Shown: in pieces, positions 39,189 to 47,295 of the stretch
Numbering within the stretch: position 1 is the first letter of the stretch
Layout of the letters: every line of letters begins with the position of its first letter
Made by a program: the position numbers and the translations under genes
DNA from: Candidatus Roizmanbacteria bacterium
GTDB taxonomy: Bacteria > Patescibacteriota > Microgenomatia > UBA1406 > GWC2-37-13
Direction of reading: 5' to 3'
Assembly (NCBI GenBank): GCA_016214055.1
Contig: JACRPE010000017.1
Span: forward strand, 1-58,471
DNA length: 58,471 bases
The notes under the pieces: generated by a model
Seen by the model: the letters and a program-made list of their open reading frames with translations, nothing else
Told to the model about the DNA's origin: nothing
Database searches by the model: none

Positions 39189-40610
39189 ATGATAGTACGT
39201 ACACGCATTGCTCCATCTCCCACAGGAAAAGATGTTCATGTGGGAAGCATCTCAACAGGTCTCATGAACTATGCGTGGGCAAAAAAAAATGGGGGACAGT
39301 TTATCATCCGCATTGAAGACACGGACCAATCACGCATCGTACCGGGAGGAGAAAAAAAGATGTTGGAGACACTTGACGCGATCGGACTGAAAGCCGATGA
39401 GTCGCCAAAAGTGGGCGGACCTTTTGCCCCCTACCGGCAATCCGAGCGGTTGGACATCTACAAAAAATACGCGCTGGAATTGATTGCAAAAGGAAAAGCA
39501 TATTACTGCACGTGCCCACCCGAAAGGCTTGACTCGATGCGCAAACAACAGCAGGCAGAAAAGAAAATGCCGAAATATGATCGGCAATGTTTTCATAATC
39601 AAGCAGAAATAAAAAAGCAAGTTGAGGCAGGGGCATCACACGTCATCCGGCTCCTCATGCCGGAAAAGGAAATAGTATTCCACGATCTGATTAGAGGAAC
39701 AATCACCGTCCAAAGCAACACTCTGGATGATCAGGTACTTCTCAAGTCAGACGGATTTCCCACCTATCATCTGGGAGTTGTGGTAGACGATCATCTCATG
39801 GAAATCTCACACATCATCCGCGGTGAGGAGTGGCTTCCCTCAACCCCAAAACACATCATTTTATTTGAAGCATTCGGATGGAAAATACCGGAATTCGCCC
39901 ATGTGTCACTCTTGCGCAACCCGGACAAATCAAAATTATCCAAACGAAAAAATCCCGTGTGGACAAGTGAATATTTGGAAAAAGGTATTTTAAAAGAAGC
40001 ACTCCTAAATTATTTAGCCCTCATGGGATGGAGTCATCCGGACGGAAAAGAAATATTTTCCCTTGAGGAATACGTCAAGGTGTTTGATTTAAAAGATGTA
40101 CAGACAACCGCGCCGGTCTTTGACCCGGTCAAACTTGAATGGATGAACGGCGAATATATAAGAAATTTGAAATTTGAAATTTTGAATTTGAAGATACAGG
40201 AATATATCGGAGGTGATTATGATAAAAAAATAATTGAGAAAACAATACCGCTCGTTCGAGAGCGTTTAAAAAAACTTTCAGATTATCTCCCTCTTTGCTC
40301 TTTTATATTTCATGCCCCGGCAACCTTCGAGGTTGACATGGGCACATATAAGGATTTGCTTAAAAATATTTCGGACACACTGTCAACCGTCTCAGATTGG
40401 AAAGCTTTGACGGTGGGTGAGGCCATGGGGGACTTGGCTAAAAAGTTAGAAATGAAAAACAGCGAGTTTTTTATGGTTCTGCGAGTTGCAATTACAGGAA
40501 AGAAAATTTCCCCACCTTTGAATGAATCCATGGAATTGTTGGGGAAGGAGGAGTGTTTGAGAAGGATTAATAATACGTTTCTTGCCAGTGTGGGTCCGTC
40601 TCAACTTTAA
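39189..40610 (+). CDS. gltX: Glutamyl-tRNA synthetase
   Basis: 473 residues, a class I synthetase that charges tRNA with glutamate. RTRIAPSPTGKDVHVGSIST holds the HIGH-box equivalent (HVGS), FIIRIEDTDQSR follows, and the KMSKS-like loop is KSKLSKRK at about 254. The anticodon-binding C-terminal part is somewhat short. Around residues 324-336 the sequence RNLKFEILNLKIQ replaces the usual segment after NGEYIR and is encoded by a repeat-like run (40161-40195). The gene overlaps era by 44 bases, convergent. Confidence 0.95.
   Translation: MIVRTRIAPSPTGKDVHVGSISTGLMNYAWAKKNGGQFIIRIEDTDQSRIVPGGEKKMLETLDAIGLKADESPKVGGPFAPYRQSERLDIYKKYALELIAKGKAYYCTCPPERLDSMRKQQQAEKKMPKYDRQCFHNQAEIKKQVEAGASHVIRLLMPEKEIVFHDLIRGTITVQSNTLDDQVLLKSDGFPTYHLGVVVDDHLMEISHIIRGEEWLPSTPKHIILFEAFGWKIPEFAHVSLLRNPDKSKLSKRKNPVWTSEYLEKGILKEALLNYLALMGWSHPDGKEIFSLEEYVKVFDLKDVQTTAPVFDPVKLEWMNGEYIRNLKFEILNLKIQEYIGGDYDKKIIEKTIPLVRERLKKLSDYLPLCSFIFHAPATFEVDMGTYKDLLKNISDTLSTVSDWKALTVGEAMGDLAKKLEMKNSEFFMVLRVAITGKKISPPLNESMELLGKEECLRRINNTFLASVGPSQL
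40161..40195 (+). repeat. Repeat-derived segment within gltX
   Basis: AGAAATTTGAAATTT followed by two more GAA-TTTTG-like units in one run, encoding RNLKFEILNLK. The first 15 bases are identical to 14805-14819 in the IDI-like gene and are read in the same frame. Confidence 0.65.
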
Positions 40611-41448
40611 GCTCAAGAAATATTTTTTTATTTGTTGCGAGGGCAATTTCTTTTCGGGCATAGCTTCCTATCTCTTTAATTTTTCGGCCCCCCGTCCCAA
40701 TAAGCATCCTCTTATATCTATCTTGAGTAGTAAGGATACGAGCCTTTATAAGCATAACACCATTATCACGAGTGACAATATCGTCTACAACAGCGGTAGT
40801 CGTGTAGGGAATTTCTTCACCCATCATGAGGAATACTTTTTCCCGAATGAGTTCTGCGATAAAGACATAGCTGTCGACATTTAATAGGGGATAGACACCT
40901 TTTTGTTGTGCCTCAGACAATACCCCTTTTTCATTTTCCTTTTTTTCGGGAAGTAGTTCAAAGACACGTTTCATGAGTGGCTTAACATGTGTTTGATTCA
41001 AGCCTGATATGAGAAAAACATCCTTAAATTCATCCTCCAGAAATTTATATTGAGGAAGGTATGTCTTTTCATCATCGTCAATTTTATTTATGACTAATAT
41101 CTTCGGCTTTTCAATTTTCCGGACAATTCCCAATACTTTTCCTTCTTCAAAATCTCTTTTCCTCGTATGGTCTACCATATAGATGACCGCATCGATTTCC
41201 TCATGGAGCGCCTGAAAGGTATTCTGATTTATCCGTTTTGAAAGCTTATCTTCGGCCTTACCAAATATTCCCGGGGTGTCAATAAATATGATCTGGCCCT
41301 GTTCACCTTCATAAAGGGCTTTGATAGGAAATCGGGTGGTTTGAGGCTTAGGTGAAGTTATGGCGACCTTGGTGCCAATGAGATTATTCAGGAAGGTTGA
41401 TTTGCCTACATTAGGGCGTCCTATTAGTAATATTTTGCCTTGCTTCAT
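40567..41448 (-). CDS. era: GTPase Era, ribosome assembly factor
   Basis: 293 residues. The G domain shows G1 GRPNVGKST (8-16), the G2 region PKPQTTRFPI, G3 DTPG and G4 NKID; a C-terminal KH domain follows, with AVVDDIVTRDNGVMLIKARI and the GTGGRKIKEIGSYARKEI KH loop. Era binds the 3' end of 16S rRNA during 30S maturation. There is one substitution in the G2 segment (TRFPI for TRHRI). TATAAT lies seven bases before the ATG. It overlaps gltX at its 3' end. Confidence 0.95.
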   Translation of the reverse strand: MKQGKILLIGRPNVGKSTFLNNLIGTKVAITSPKPQTTRFPIKALYEGEQGQIIFIDTPGIFGKAEDKLSKRINQNTFQALHEEIDAVIYMVDHTRKRDFEEGKVLGIVRKIEKPKILVINKIDDDEKTYLPQYKFLEDEFKDVFLISGLNQTHVKPLMKRVFELLPEKKENEKGVLSEAQQKGVYPLLNVDSYVFIAELIREKVFLMMGEEIPYTTTAVVDDIVTRDNGVMLIKARILTTQDRYKRMLIGTGGRKIKEIGSYARKEIALATNKKIFLELKVETDPHWQETYY

Positions 41449-41455
41449 TACCTGT

Positions 41456-41461
41456 ATTATA
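41456..41461 (-). promoter_or_regulatory. -10 box of era
   Basis: TATAAT on the minus strand ends seven bases before the era ATG, back to back with the sigma-factor promoter. Confidence 0.45.
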
Positions 41462-41471
41462 CCAAAATTAG

Positions 41472-41477
41472 TATAAT
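41472..41477 (+). promoter_or_regulatory. -10 box of the sigma-factor gene
   Basis: TATAAT ends six bases before the ATG at 41484. Confidence 0.5.
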
Positions 41478-41483
41478 TACTCC

Positions 41484-42014
41484 ATGACTATGGAAACGGT
41501 ACTTCCGACTGACGAAGAGATAATCATAAACATTCGACAAGGTAAGATCGATCTCTACTCATATATTGTAAAAAAGTACACTCCACGCATCCTTCAATTT
41601 ATTTCATCCCGTTTGTTTGATAAGCTGGAGGCGGAAGACTTGACACAAAATGTGTTTATCAACTTTTATAAAGGCATCGGACGATTTGATGAAAAGAAAC
41701 CTCTTTTGCCCTACTTATATGAGAGTGCACGAAATGAATTAAAGATGTTTTATCGTTCGCATAAGGAAGTGTTATCTTTAGATGAGCAGATCATGGTTGA
41801 TGAGCAATCAACAAAAGAAACAAACCTGATTGATATTGATGAAGTCCTCAAGGATATATCAGGAGATCAAAAAAAAGCATTAAAACTCATCTCTGAAGGG
41901 TATTCATATCAGGAAATTGCGGATAAAATGAAAAAAAATATCAATACGGTGCGCACCCTTATCAGGCGTGCCCGGCTGTTATTAAATTCAAAAAAAACTT
42001 ATGAAAAAGCTTGA
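41484..42014 (+). CDS. ECF-type RNA polymerase sigma factor
   Basis: 176 residues with sigma-70 region 2 (EAEDLTQNVFINFYKGIGRFDEKKPLLPYLYESARNELKMFYR, about 49-91) and region 4 (SYQEIADKMKKNINTVRTLIRRARLLL, about 137-163); region 3 is absent as in ECF factors. It would direct polymerase to a small set of promoters, often for envelope stress. It overlaps the next gene by 14 bases; the following three genes encode membrane or secreted proteins, so a signal from the cell surface is likely. Target promoters not identified. Confidence 0.88.
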   Translation: MTMETVLPTDEEIIINIRQGKIDLYSYIVKKYTPRILQFISSRLFDKLEAEDLTQNVFINFYKGIGRFDEKKPLLPYLYESARNELKMFYRSHKEVLSLDEQIMVDEQSTKETNLIDIDEVLKDISGDQKKALKLISEGYSYQEIADKMKKNINTVRTLIRRARLLLNSKKTYEKA

Positions 42015-42399
42015 AGATAAAATAATCAATAAAATGTATGTGTTGGAAACAAAAAAAACCGGCCTTTCACTCATTACCAAAACTATTTTGTTTTTCTTTT
42101 TCGGATTATCTGCAATATTTCTTACCCAGATTTTAGTAGAGGTGTTTTTTGAAACAGGATCTGATAATGTTTTTGAAATCCTTCAGGAGGATTGGCAGGT
42201 TGTTGCCAAACATGGGGTGGACATCATTTTCTCCCTGTATCAGGAGATACCCAAACCCCTTATTCTTATTATATTTGTCTCGTTTGGCATTTCCCTTCTT
42301 GCTTTATTGACTTTCATCAAAAACTTTGGCAAGATTAGATATAAAGTTATCGCCCTTTCACAATATTGGAAAAAGGGCCGAAACCGTAAGACCACATGA
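42001..42399 (+). CDS. Two-TM membrane protein, possible anti-sigma partner
   Basis: 132 residues with a short cytoplasmic N-terminus, one membrane segment (about 26-46), an extracytoplasmic loop of about 40 residues and a second membrane segment (about 83-103), then a basic tail. The start lies inside the sigma-factor gene (14-base overlap), so it is translationally coupled to it. Position suggests an anti-sigma or accessory role, but no zinc-binding anti-sigma motif is present. Unknown family. Confidence 0.6.
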   Translation: MKKLEDKIINKMYVLETKKTGLSLITKTILFFFFGLSAIFLTQILVEVFFETGSDNVFEILQEDWQVVAKHGVDIIFSLYQEIPKPLILIIFVSFGISLLALLTFIKNFGKIRYKVIALSQYWKKGRNRKTT

Positions 42400-42857
42400 A
42401 AAAAATAATCATCCTCCTTGTTCTTTTTGCCCTTCTGCTTATTCTTGCCATTTTTTTGGTAGTCAATGAAACACAGAAGCGGACCAATGCGGCGGCATTA
42501 CTTAATAGCGGGAGTACGGAAAAAGAAGGCAAGATTAATACTGAATTTTTTGAAGGCAAAAGACCCAGCGCAACACTCATTCCGACAAATGCCGCAGCGC
42601 AAACTCTTTTTTTAACGTTATCATCACCCACAACCAACCAGACGGTGAGCGGCGCCAGCATACTCGTAAAGGGTATGACGGTTCCACTTACACCCGTTAT
42701 GATAAATGAATTTGAGCTTACCGCAGATTCACAAGGCAACTTCTCGAAATCTCTATCTCTTGATGAGGGAGAAAATTATATAAGTGTAATCGCATATAAC
42801 AGTGAAGGGCAGGTAGTTGAAAAGGAATTGGTTATTACGAGGGAGGTTCAGGAGTAA
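42396..42857 (+). CDS. Secreted/anchored protein with bacterial Ig-like domain
   Basis: 153 residues: an N-terminal membrane segment (about 4-22), a short linker, then an Ig-like beta domain (LTLSSPTTNQTVSGASILVKG ... SLDEGENYISVIAYNSEGQVVEKELVI, about 68-150) like the glucodextranase-B/Big-type repeats of surface proteins. It overlaps the previous gene by ATGA and is followed by the DUF5666 gene. A surface-exposed part of the sigma-factor module is likely. Confidence 0.7.
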   Translation: MKKIIILLVLFALLLILAIFLVVNETQKRTNAAALLNSGSTEKEGKINTEFFEGKRPSATLIPTNAAAQTLFLTLSSPTTNQTVSGASILVKGMTVPLTPVMINEFELTADSQGNFSKSLSLDEGENYISVIAYNSEGQVVEKELVITREVQE

Positions 42858-42895
42858 CCGTGAAACTTATTTGAAAATTTTGCATATATATTAAT

Positions 42896-43540
42896 ATGAA
42901 GATAATAAAAACAGTGTTTGCCGCCTCTTTAATTCTTGCATGTACGCTGGGTGCATCTCATTATGTGGAGGCCAAATCAACTGAACGACCACTGAGCATT
43001 GTCAACTCGATAAAAGAAAAAGTTAAGTCTCTTCTCCCGAAACAGTTTCGCGGAAAGTTGAAGACAATAAGCGGTTCAGTGTTGACGGTTACCACAAACG
43101 AAAATAAAGATATTATCGTGAACCTGGTCAAAGAAACCATGCTCAAACGCAGATTTGGTGCAAATTCAACTCTAAGTGAACTCATGGTAGGGGATGAACT
43201 TGCGGTTGTTGGAAAAAGACACAAAGGCACTGACGGTCAGTATTCTGAGAGTGAAGTCGATGCGAAATACATTCGAGATCTTTCCATACAGCGGAGAAAT
43301 GCGGTATTTACCGGAACTATTACGACTAAGGCGGATTCGTCGTTTACTCTTCAGACGGTAAGCCGGGGATTGCAGAATGTATATATATCCTCTACAACCA
43401 CCATACATGAAAAAGATAAAGTTAAAACATATGCCGACCTGGCAGTGGGAGATAAAGTCTTGGTGAAAGGGGAACTTTGGGATCGTGCAAATACAAAAAT
43501 AGATGCAAAAAAAATTCTTAGACTACCCTCTTCAAAGTAA
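42896..43540 (+). CDS. Secreted protein with two DUF5666-like domains
   Basis: 214 residues: a signal peptide (1-26) and two small beta domains of the DUF5666 kind (about 60-125, LKTISGSVLTVTTNENKDIIVNLVKET, and about 135-210, AVFTGTITTKADSSFTLQTVSR ... GDKVLVKGELW). DUF5666 domains occur in secreted proteins of CPR and other bacteria and have no established function. It sits between the sigma-factor module and the two-component genes. A similar single-domain protein ends the export operon at 48539-48940. Confidence 0.72.
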   Translation: MKIIKTVFAASLILACTLGASHYVEAKSTERPLSIVNSIKEKVKSLLPKQFRGKLKTISGSVLTVTTNENKDIIVNLVKETMLKRRFGANSTLSELMVGDELAVVGKRHKGTDGQYSESEVDAKYIRDLSIQRRNAVFTGTITTKADSSFTLQTVSRGLQNVYISSTTTIHEKDKVKTYADLAVGDKVLVKGELWDRANTKIDAKKILRLPSSK

Positions 43541-43563
43541 TTATTCGTAATAAGATCGGGTTA

Positions 43564-43594
43564 TTCAGCTGATTTTCAGATATACCGATATAAT
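43564..43594 (+). promoter_or_regulatory. Promoter with response-regulator-type site, two-component operon
   Basis: TTCAGCTGATTTTCAG (43564-43579) occupies the -35 region, nine bases before TATAAT (43589-43594), which is six bases before the ATG at 43601. Almost the same 16-mer lies at the same place in front of the export operon (45269-45284). Confidence 0.6.
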
Positions 43595-43600
43595 AAGCGT

Positions 43601-44275
43601 ATGAGAATACTCATCGTTGAAGACGAGCACAGGATCGCAACTGCAATCAAGAAGGGTTTGGAACAAGAAGGATATGCGGCCGATGTTGCGTATACAGGTA
43701 CTGAAGGATATGCTTTTGCGGTTACTGAGGAGTACGACCTTATCATTCTCGATCTCATGCTTCCGGGAAAAGACGGTATCACTTTTTGTAAAGAACTCCG
43801 TGGTGAAAAAATTCACACCCCAGTCCTCATATTAACTGCCAAGGGGCAGCTACATGACAAAATTTTAGGGTTGGATAGCGGAGCCGATGATTATCTCACG
43901 AAACCCTTTGCTTTTGAAGAGTTGCTGGCACGAATTCGTGCATTAATTCGAAGACCCAAAGTGACACAAAGCAATGTATTAGTCATTGAAGATCTTCAAC
44001 TTAATACGTTGTCGTTTGAAACTACACGGAACAATAAACCCATATTTTTGTCACATAAAGAATTTTCACTTTTGGAATATTTGATACGTAATGCAAAAAA
44101 AGTTTTGACAAAAGATCAAATTATCGCTCATGTTTGGAATTATGATGCGGATATTCTCCCCAACACCATTGAAGTGTATATCCGCAAACTGCGGAATAAG
44201 GTAGACCTCCCTTTTCCCAAAAGCAGACACCTCATTCAAACGGTTCGCGGGTTCGGTTACAAGATTGGCACTTAA
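43601..44275 (+). CDS. OmpR/PhoB-family response regulator
   Basis: 224 residues. The receiver domain has the acidic pocket (ILIVEDEH), phospho-acceptor D51 (LIILDLMLPG), Thr and Lys (LTAKGQ, YLTKPF). The C-terminal winged helix ends in the recognition segment TIEVYIRKLRNKVD and TVRGFGYKIG. It is paired with the histidine kinase three bases downstream. The shared motif at the two promoters around it suggests that it controls its own operon and the macA/macB-like export genes. Confidence 0.93.
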   Translation: MRILIVEDEHRIATAIKKGLEQEGYAADVAYTGTEGYAFAVTEEYDLIILDLMLPGKDGITFCKELRGEKIHTPVLILTAKGQLHDKILGLDSGADDYLTKPFAFEELLARIRALIRRPKVTQSNVLVIEDLQLNTLSFETTRNNKPIFLSHKEFSLLEYLIRNAKKVLTKDQIIAHVWNYDADILPNTIEVYIRKLRNKVDLPFPKSRHLIQTVRGFGYKIGT

Positions 44276-44278
44276 TAT

Positions 44279-45262
44279 ATGTTTAATAAAACAAGAATGA
44301 TCCTCACCGGTTGGTATCTTCTCATCATCATGCTTTTGAGCATTTCGTTCAGCGTGGTCATTCATAAGATATTAACTCAAGAGGTAGTACGTTATGCGCA
44401 CATTCAGCAAATCCGCATGGAGAGAAGACTGCATATTGTAATCGCCGATGATGATTTAGTAAATGAAATTACCGGGCGGATTACGATTGCACTCATTGCA
44501 ATCAACGGAGCCATTTTTTTTATTTCAGGAGGTCTCGGGTTTGTTCTTGCAGGTAAGACACTGGAGCCGATCAAAGAAATGATGGACGAACAGAACCGTT
44601 TTATCAGTGATGCATCTCACGAATTAAGAACCCCTCTCACTTCTCTGAAAACTTCGATGGAAGTGCATTTAAGAGAGAAGAGTGCAACTCTTGAAAGTGC
44701 GAATTCTCTCATCAAAGAAAGTATTCTTGAGGTAAACAGGTTACAAACTCTGTCAGAAAACTTACTTCAAATAGCCCAATATGAAATGAGTAAGAACGTG
44801 ATAAAACCTGTACAAGTAAATATCAAAGTCGCCATTCAAGATGCGCTTAAAAAAACCAGCTCCCTTATGAAAAGCAAACAGATCGACTCAATTAATCAAT
44901 TAATTGATACACCGGTTCTGGGGAACCCCTATGCCCTCGTTGATTTGTTTGTTATATTGATTGATAACGCGGTCAAATACAGCCAATCAGGGAGTAGGGT
45001 ATATGTCAAAATGAAAGTATCAACTAAATCAGTAGCAATTCGTGTGATAGACGAAGGTATCGGAATAGAAAAAGAGGATCTTCCCCATATATTTGAAAGG
45101 TTTTATCGTTCGGACAGTGCGCGCATAAAAAATAACACTGGCGGATACGGATTGGGGCTCTCGATTGCCAAAAAAATTATCGACGAACACAAAGGATCAA
45201 TAACCGTGAAAAGTAACGTGGGGAGAGGATCGGAATTTATTGTTACCCTCCCAAAAGGATAA
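44279..45262 (+). CDS. Sensor histidine kinase
   Basis: 327 residues with two membrane segments (about 8-30 and 67-92) around a short outer loop of about 35 residues, no clear HAMP domain, then HisKA with H114 (DASHELRTPLTSLKT) and a HATPase_c domain: N-box DNAVKYS, G1 DEGIGIEKEDLPHIFERFYR, G2 GGYGLGLSIAKKI. The small loop implies sensing at the membrane. Operon partner of the response regulator upstream (three-base gap). Ligand unknown. Confidence 0.92.
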   Translation: MFNKTRMILTGWYLLIIMLLSISFSVVIHKILTQEVVRYAHIQQIRMERRLHIVIADDDLVNEITGRITIALIAINGAIFFISGGLGFVLAGKTLEPIKEMMDEQNRFISDASHELRTPLTSLKTSMEVHLREKSATLESANSLIKESILEVNRLQTLSENLLQIAQYEMSKNVIKPVQVNIKVAIQDALKKTSSLMKSKQIDSINQLIDTPVLGNPYALVDLFVILIDNAVKYSQSGSRVYVKMKVSTKSVAIRVIDEGIGIEKEDLPHIFERFYRSDSARIKNNTGGYGLGLSIAKKIIDEHKGSITVKSNVGRGSEFIVTLPKG

Positions 45263-45268
45263 TCAGTT

Positions 45269-45300
45269 TTCAGCTGAATTTCAGCCAGTTTTTATATAAT
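45269..45300 (+). promoter_or_regulatory. Promoter with response-regulator-type site, export operon
   Basis: TTCAGCTGAATTTCAG (45269-45284) lies ten bases before TATAAT (45295-45300), which is eight bases before the ATG at 45309. It differs at one position from the 16-mer at 43564-43579; further CAG triplets flank it. Confidence 0.6.
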
Positions 45301-45308
45301 TTATTCTT

Positions 45309-46610
45309 ATGAAGAGTTTCTTCAAAAGTCTTTCAAACCGATTTATCAAATTAGGATTGCCGATTAAGATAATCATTGTCATGCTGTGCATCGGAGGGAT
45401 GTGGTTAATCCTTTCAAAGATAATTTCTCCTAACGCTAAGACGTCAACCTATCAAACTGGAGTGGCCGAGATGGGAAATCTCGTAGTTACCGTAACCGGA
45501 TCAGGGCAGGTGTCAACCTCCAATAATGGAACGGTTTCAACCCTGGCAACAGGGGTGGTAACAAAAGTATACGTCCAGGATGGTGATGAAGTTAAGACGG
45601 GGGATAAGATTGCCGAGGTTGAATTGGATTTGAAGGGTCAGCAAAATGCGAACGAAGCATTGTCAAGTTATCAAAGTGCAAGAAACACCGTTGATACCGC
45701 AAAGGCAAATATGTTTTCAACTCAGTCGACCATGTTTACCAACTGGGATGCCTTTATGAAAATTGCCCAGAACGGCACATATCAGTATGAAGACGGAAGA
45801 CCTAATAATATCAATCGTGCGCTCCCCGAGTTCCACATCGCCGACGATAATTGGTTATCGTCGGAGGCAAAGTATAAAGTTCAGCAAAATATCGTAAATC
45901 AATCTCAAATTGGGCTCAGTGCGGCCTGGTCTGCCTATCAACAAACTTCTCCCACCATCTACGCTCCTATTTCAGGAACCGTTTCGGGTTTATCTTTACA
46001 GATTGGATCAGTTATCGTTGCTACAACTAACAGCAACAGTGCACAAAGTGCAACTAAAATTGCATCTGTTAAAACAAAGGCGCTTCCCACCGTATCAATT
46101 AACCTGACTGAGATTGATGTACCCAAGATTCACTTGGGAGATAAGGCGACGGTGACATTTGATGCATTTTCAGACAAAACATTTACCGGAAAAGTTATCA
46201 GTATTGATACTTCAGGAGTAGTGTCTTCAGGAGTTACTACTTATCCCGCAGTCATAAAACTTGATGTGGAATCAAGTTCGATACTTCCCAACATGGCGGC
46301 TTCTGCAAATATCATCACCGCCACAAAAGACAATGTACTGTTAGTACCCGCTACAAGTGTAAAAAAACAAGCAGACGGCTCCCAATATGTGCAGATTTTG
46401 AAAAATAATAAACCCGTAGATGTTGCGGTTGAAGTTGGTTTATCATCAGACACACAGACAGAAATTATTTCCGGATTAACGGAGGGAAGTATCGTGATTA
46501 CCGGAACCACTTCGCCGGCAAGGACAGGTCAAACCTCAAGTGCGGGCTCGCAATCTCCGTTCAGTAGCTTTGGTGGGGGAGGCAGGGGCGGTGGATTTAT
46601 CGGCAGATAA
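45309..46610 (+). CDS. MacA-like periplasmic adaptor (HlyD/RND family) protein
   Basis: 433 residues: an N-terminal membrane anchor (about 20-40), a split lipoyl domain (GVVTKVYVQDGDEVKTGDKIAEVELD ... PTIYAPISGTVSGLSLQIGS), a short helical hairpin between, and a beta-barrel domain (EIDVPKIHLGDKATVTFDAFSDKTFTGKV). The C-terminus is Gly/Arg-rich. Partner of the ABC ATPase and permease that follow (two-base gap). In single-membrane bacteria MacA-like proteins help MacB-type exporters; there is no TolC here. Substrate may be a peptide or drug. Confidence 0.88.
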   Translation: MKSFFKSLSNRFIKLGLPIKIIIVMLCIGGMWLILSKIISPNAKTSTYQTGVAEMGNLVVTVTGSGQVSTSNNGTVSTLATGVVTKVYVQDGDEVKTGDKIAEVELDLKGQQNANEALSSYQSARNTVDTAKANMFSTQSTMFTNWDAFMKIAQNGTYQYEDGRPNNINRALPEFHIADDNWLSSEAKYKVQQNIVNQSQIGLSAAWSAYQQTSPTIYAPISGTVSGLSLQIGSVIVATTNSNSAQSATKIASVKTKALPTVSINLTEIDVPKIHLGDKATVTFDAFSDKTFTGKVISIDTSGVVSSGVTTYPAVIKLDVESSSILPNMAASANIITATKDNVLLVPATSVKKQADGSQYVQILKNNKPVDVAVEVGLSSDTQTEIISGLTEGSIVITGTTSPARTGQTSSAGSQSPFSSFGGGGRGGGFIGR

Positions 46611-46612
46611 AA

Positions 46613-47293
46613 ATGAATACTAAATCCATCATTCAAACAAAACATCTCTTCAAGATTTACAACACGGGTGTAATTGAAACTGTAGCCCTATCTGACGTCT
46701 CCTTTCAAATAAATAAAGGGGAATTTGTAGCCATCATGGGTCCATCAGGCTCCGGGAAATCAACCCTCATGCATATTTTGGGAGCACTTGACCTTCCCAC
46801 CTCTGGCGAATACTTACTTGATGGGGAAATGGTAAGTAAGCTAAAGGATGAGGAGCTTGCCGATATACGTAACCGAAAAATAGGATTTATTTTTCAGGCG
46901 TATAATCTTCTTCCCCGCACTACCGCGATGAAGAATGTCATGCTTCCCATGAGATACGCGGGTGTAGCAAAAGAAGAGCGAGAGGAAAAGGCAAGAAAAT
47001 ATCTTACATTAGTTGGTCTCGGTGACCGACTGGAACATACATCAAATCAATTGTCCGGAGGACAGCAACAAAGAGTTGCAATCGCCCGAGCACTGGTTAT
47101 GAATCCTGCAATATTATTAGCCGATGAACCCACGGGAAATATTGCGAGCGTACAAGCTGAAGAGATAATGAGTCTATTTAAAAAATTAAATAATGACGGT
47201 CATACAGTGGTCATGATCACTCATGAACCGGATATTGCCGCGCACGCCCAACGCATTATTCATGTTAAAGACGGAAAAATAGTTAAAGAATAA
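46613..47293 (+). CDS. MacB/LolD-type ABC transporter ATP-binding protein
   Basis: 226 residues. Walker A GPSGSGKST (about 43-51), Q-loop FIFQAYNLLPRTT, signature LSGGQQQRVAIARAL, Walker B AILLADEPTGNI and H-loop VMITHEP. It has the MacB/LolD-specific NLLP loop and lacks a membrane domain, so it works with the separate permease two bases downstream. Energises the export system started by the MacA-like protein. Confidence 0.93.
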   Translation: MNTKSIIQTKHLFKIYNTGVIETVALSDVSFQINKGEFVAIMGPSGSGKSTLMHILGALDLPTSGEYLLDGEMVSKLKDEELADIRNRKIGFIFQAYNLLPRTTAMKNVMLPMRYAGVAKEEREEKARKYLTLVGLGDRLEHTSNQLSGGQQQRVAIARALVMNPAILLADEPTGNIASVQAEEIMSLFKKLNNDGHTVVMITHEPDIAAHAQRIIHVKDGKIVKE

Positions 47294-47295
47294 AT

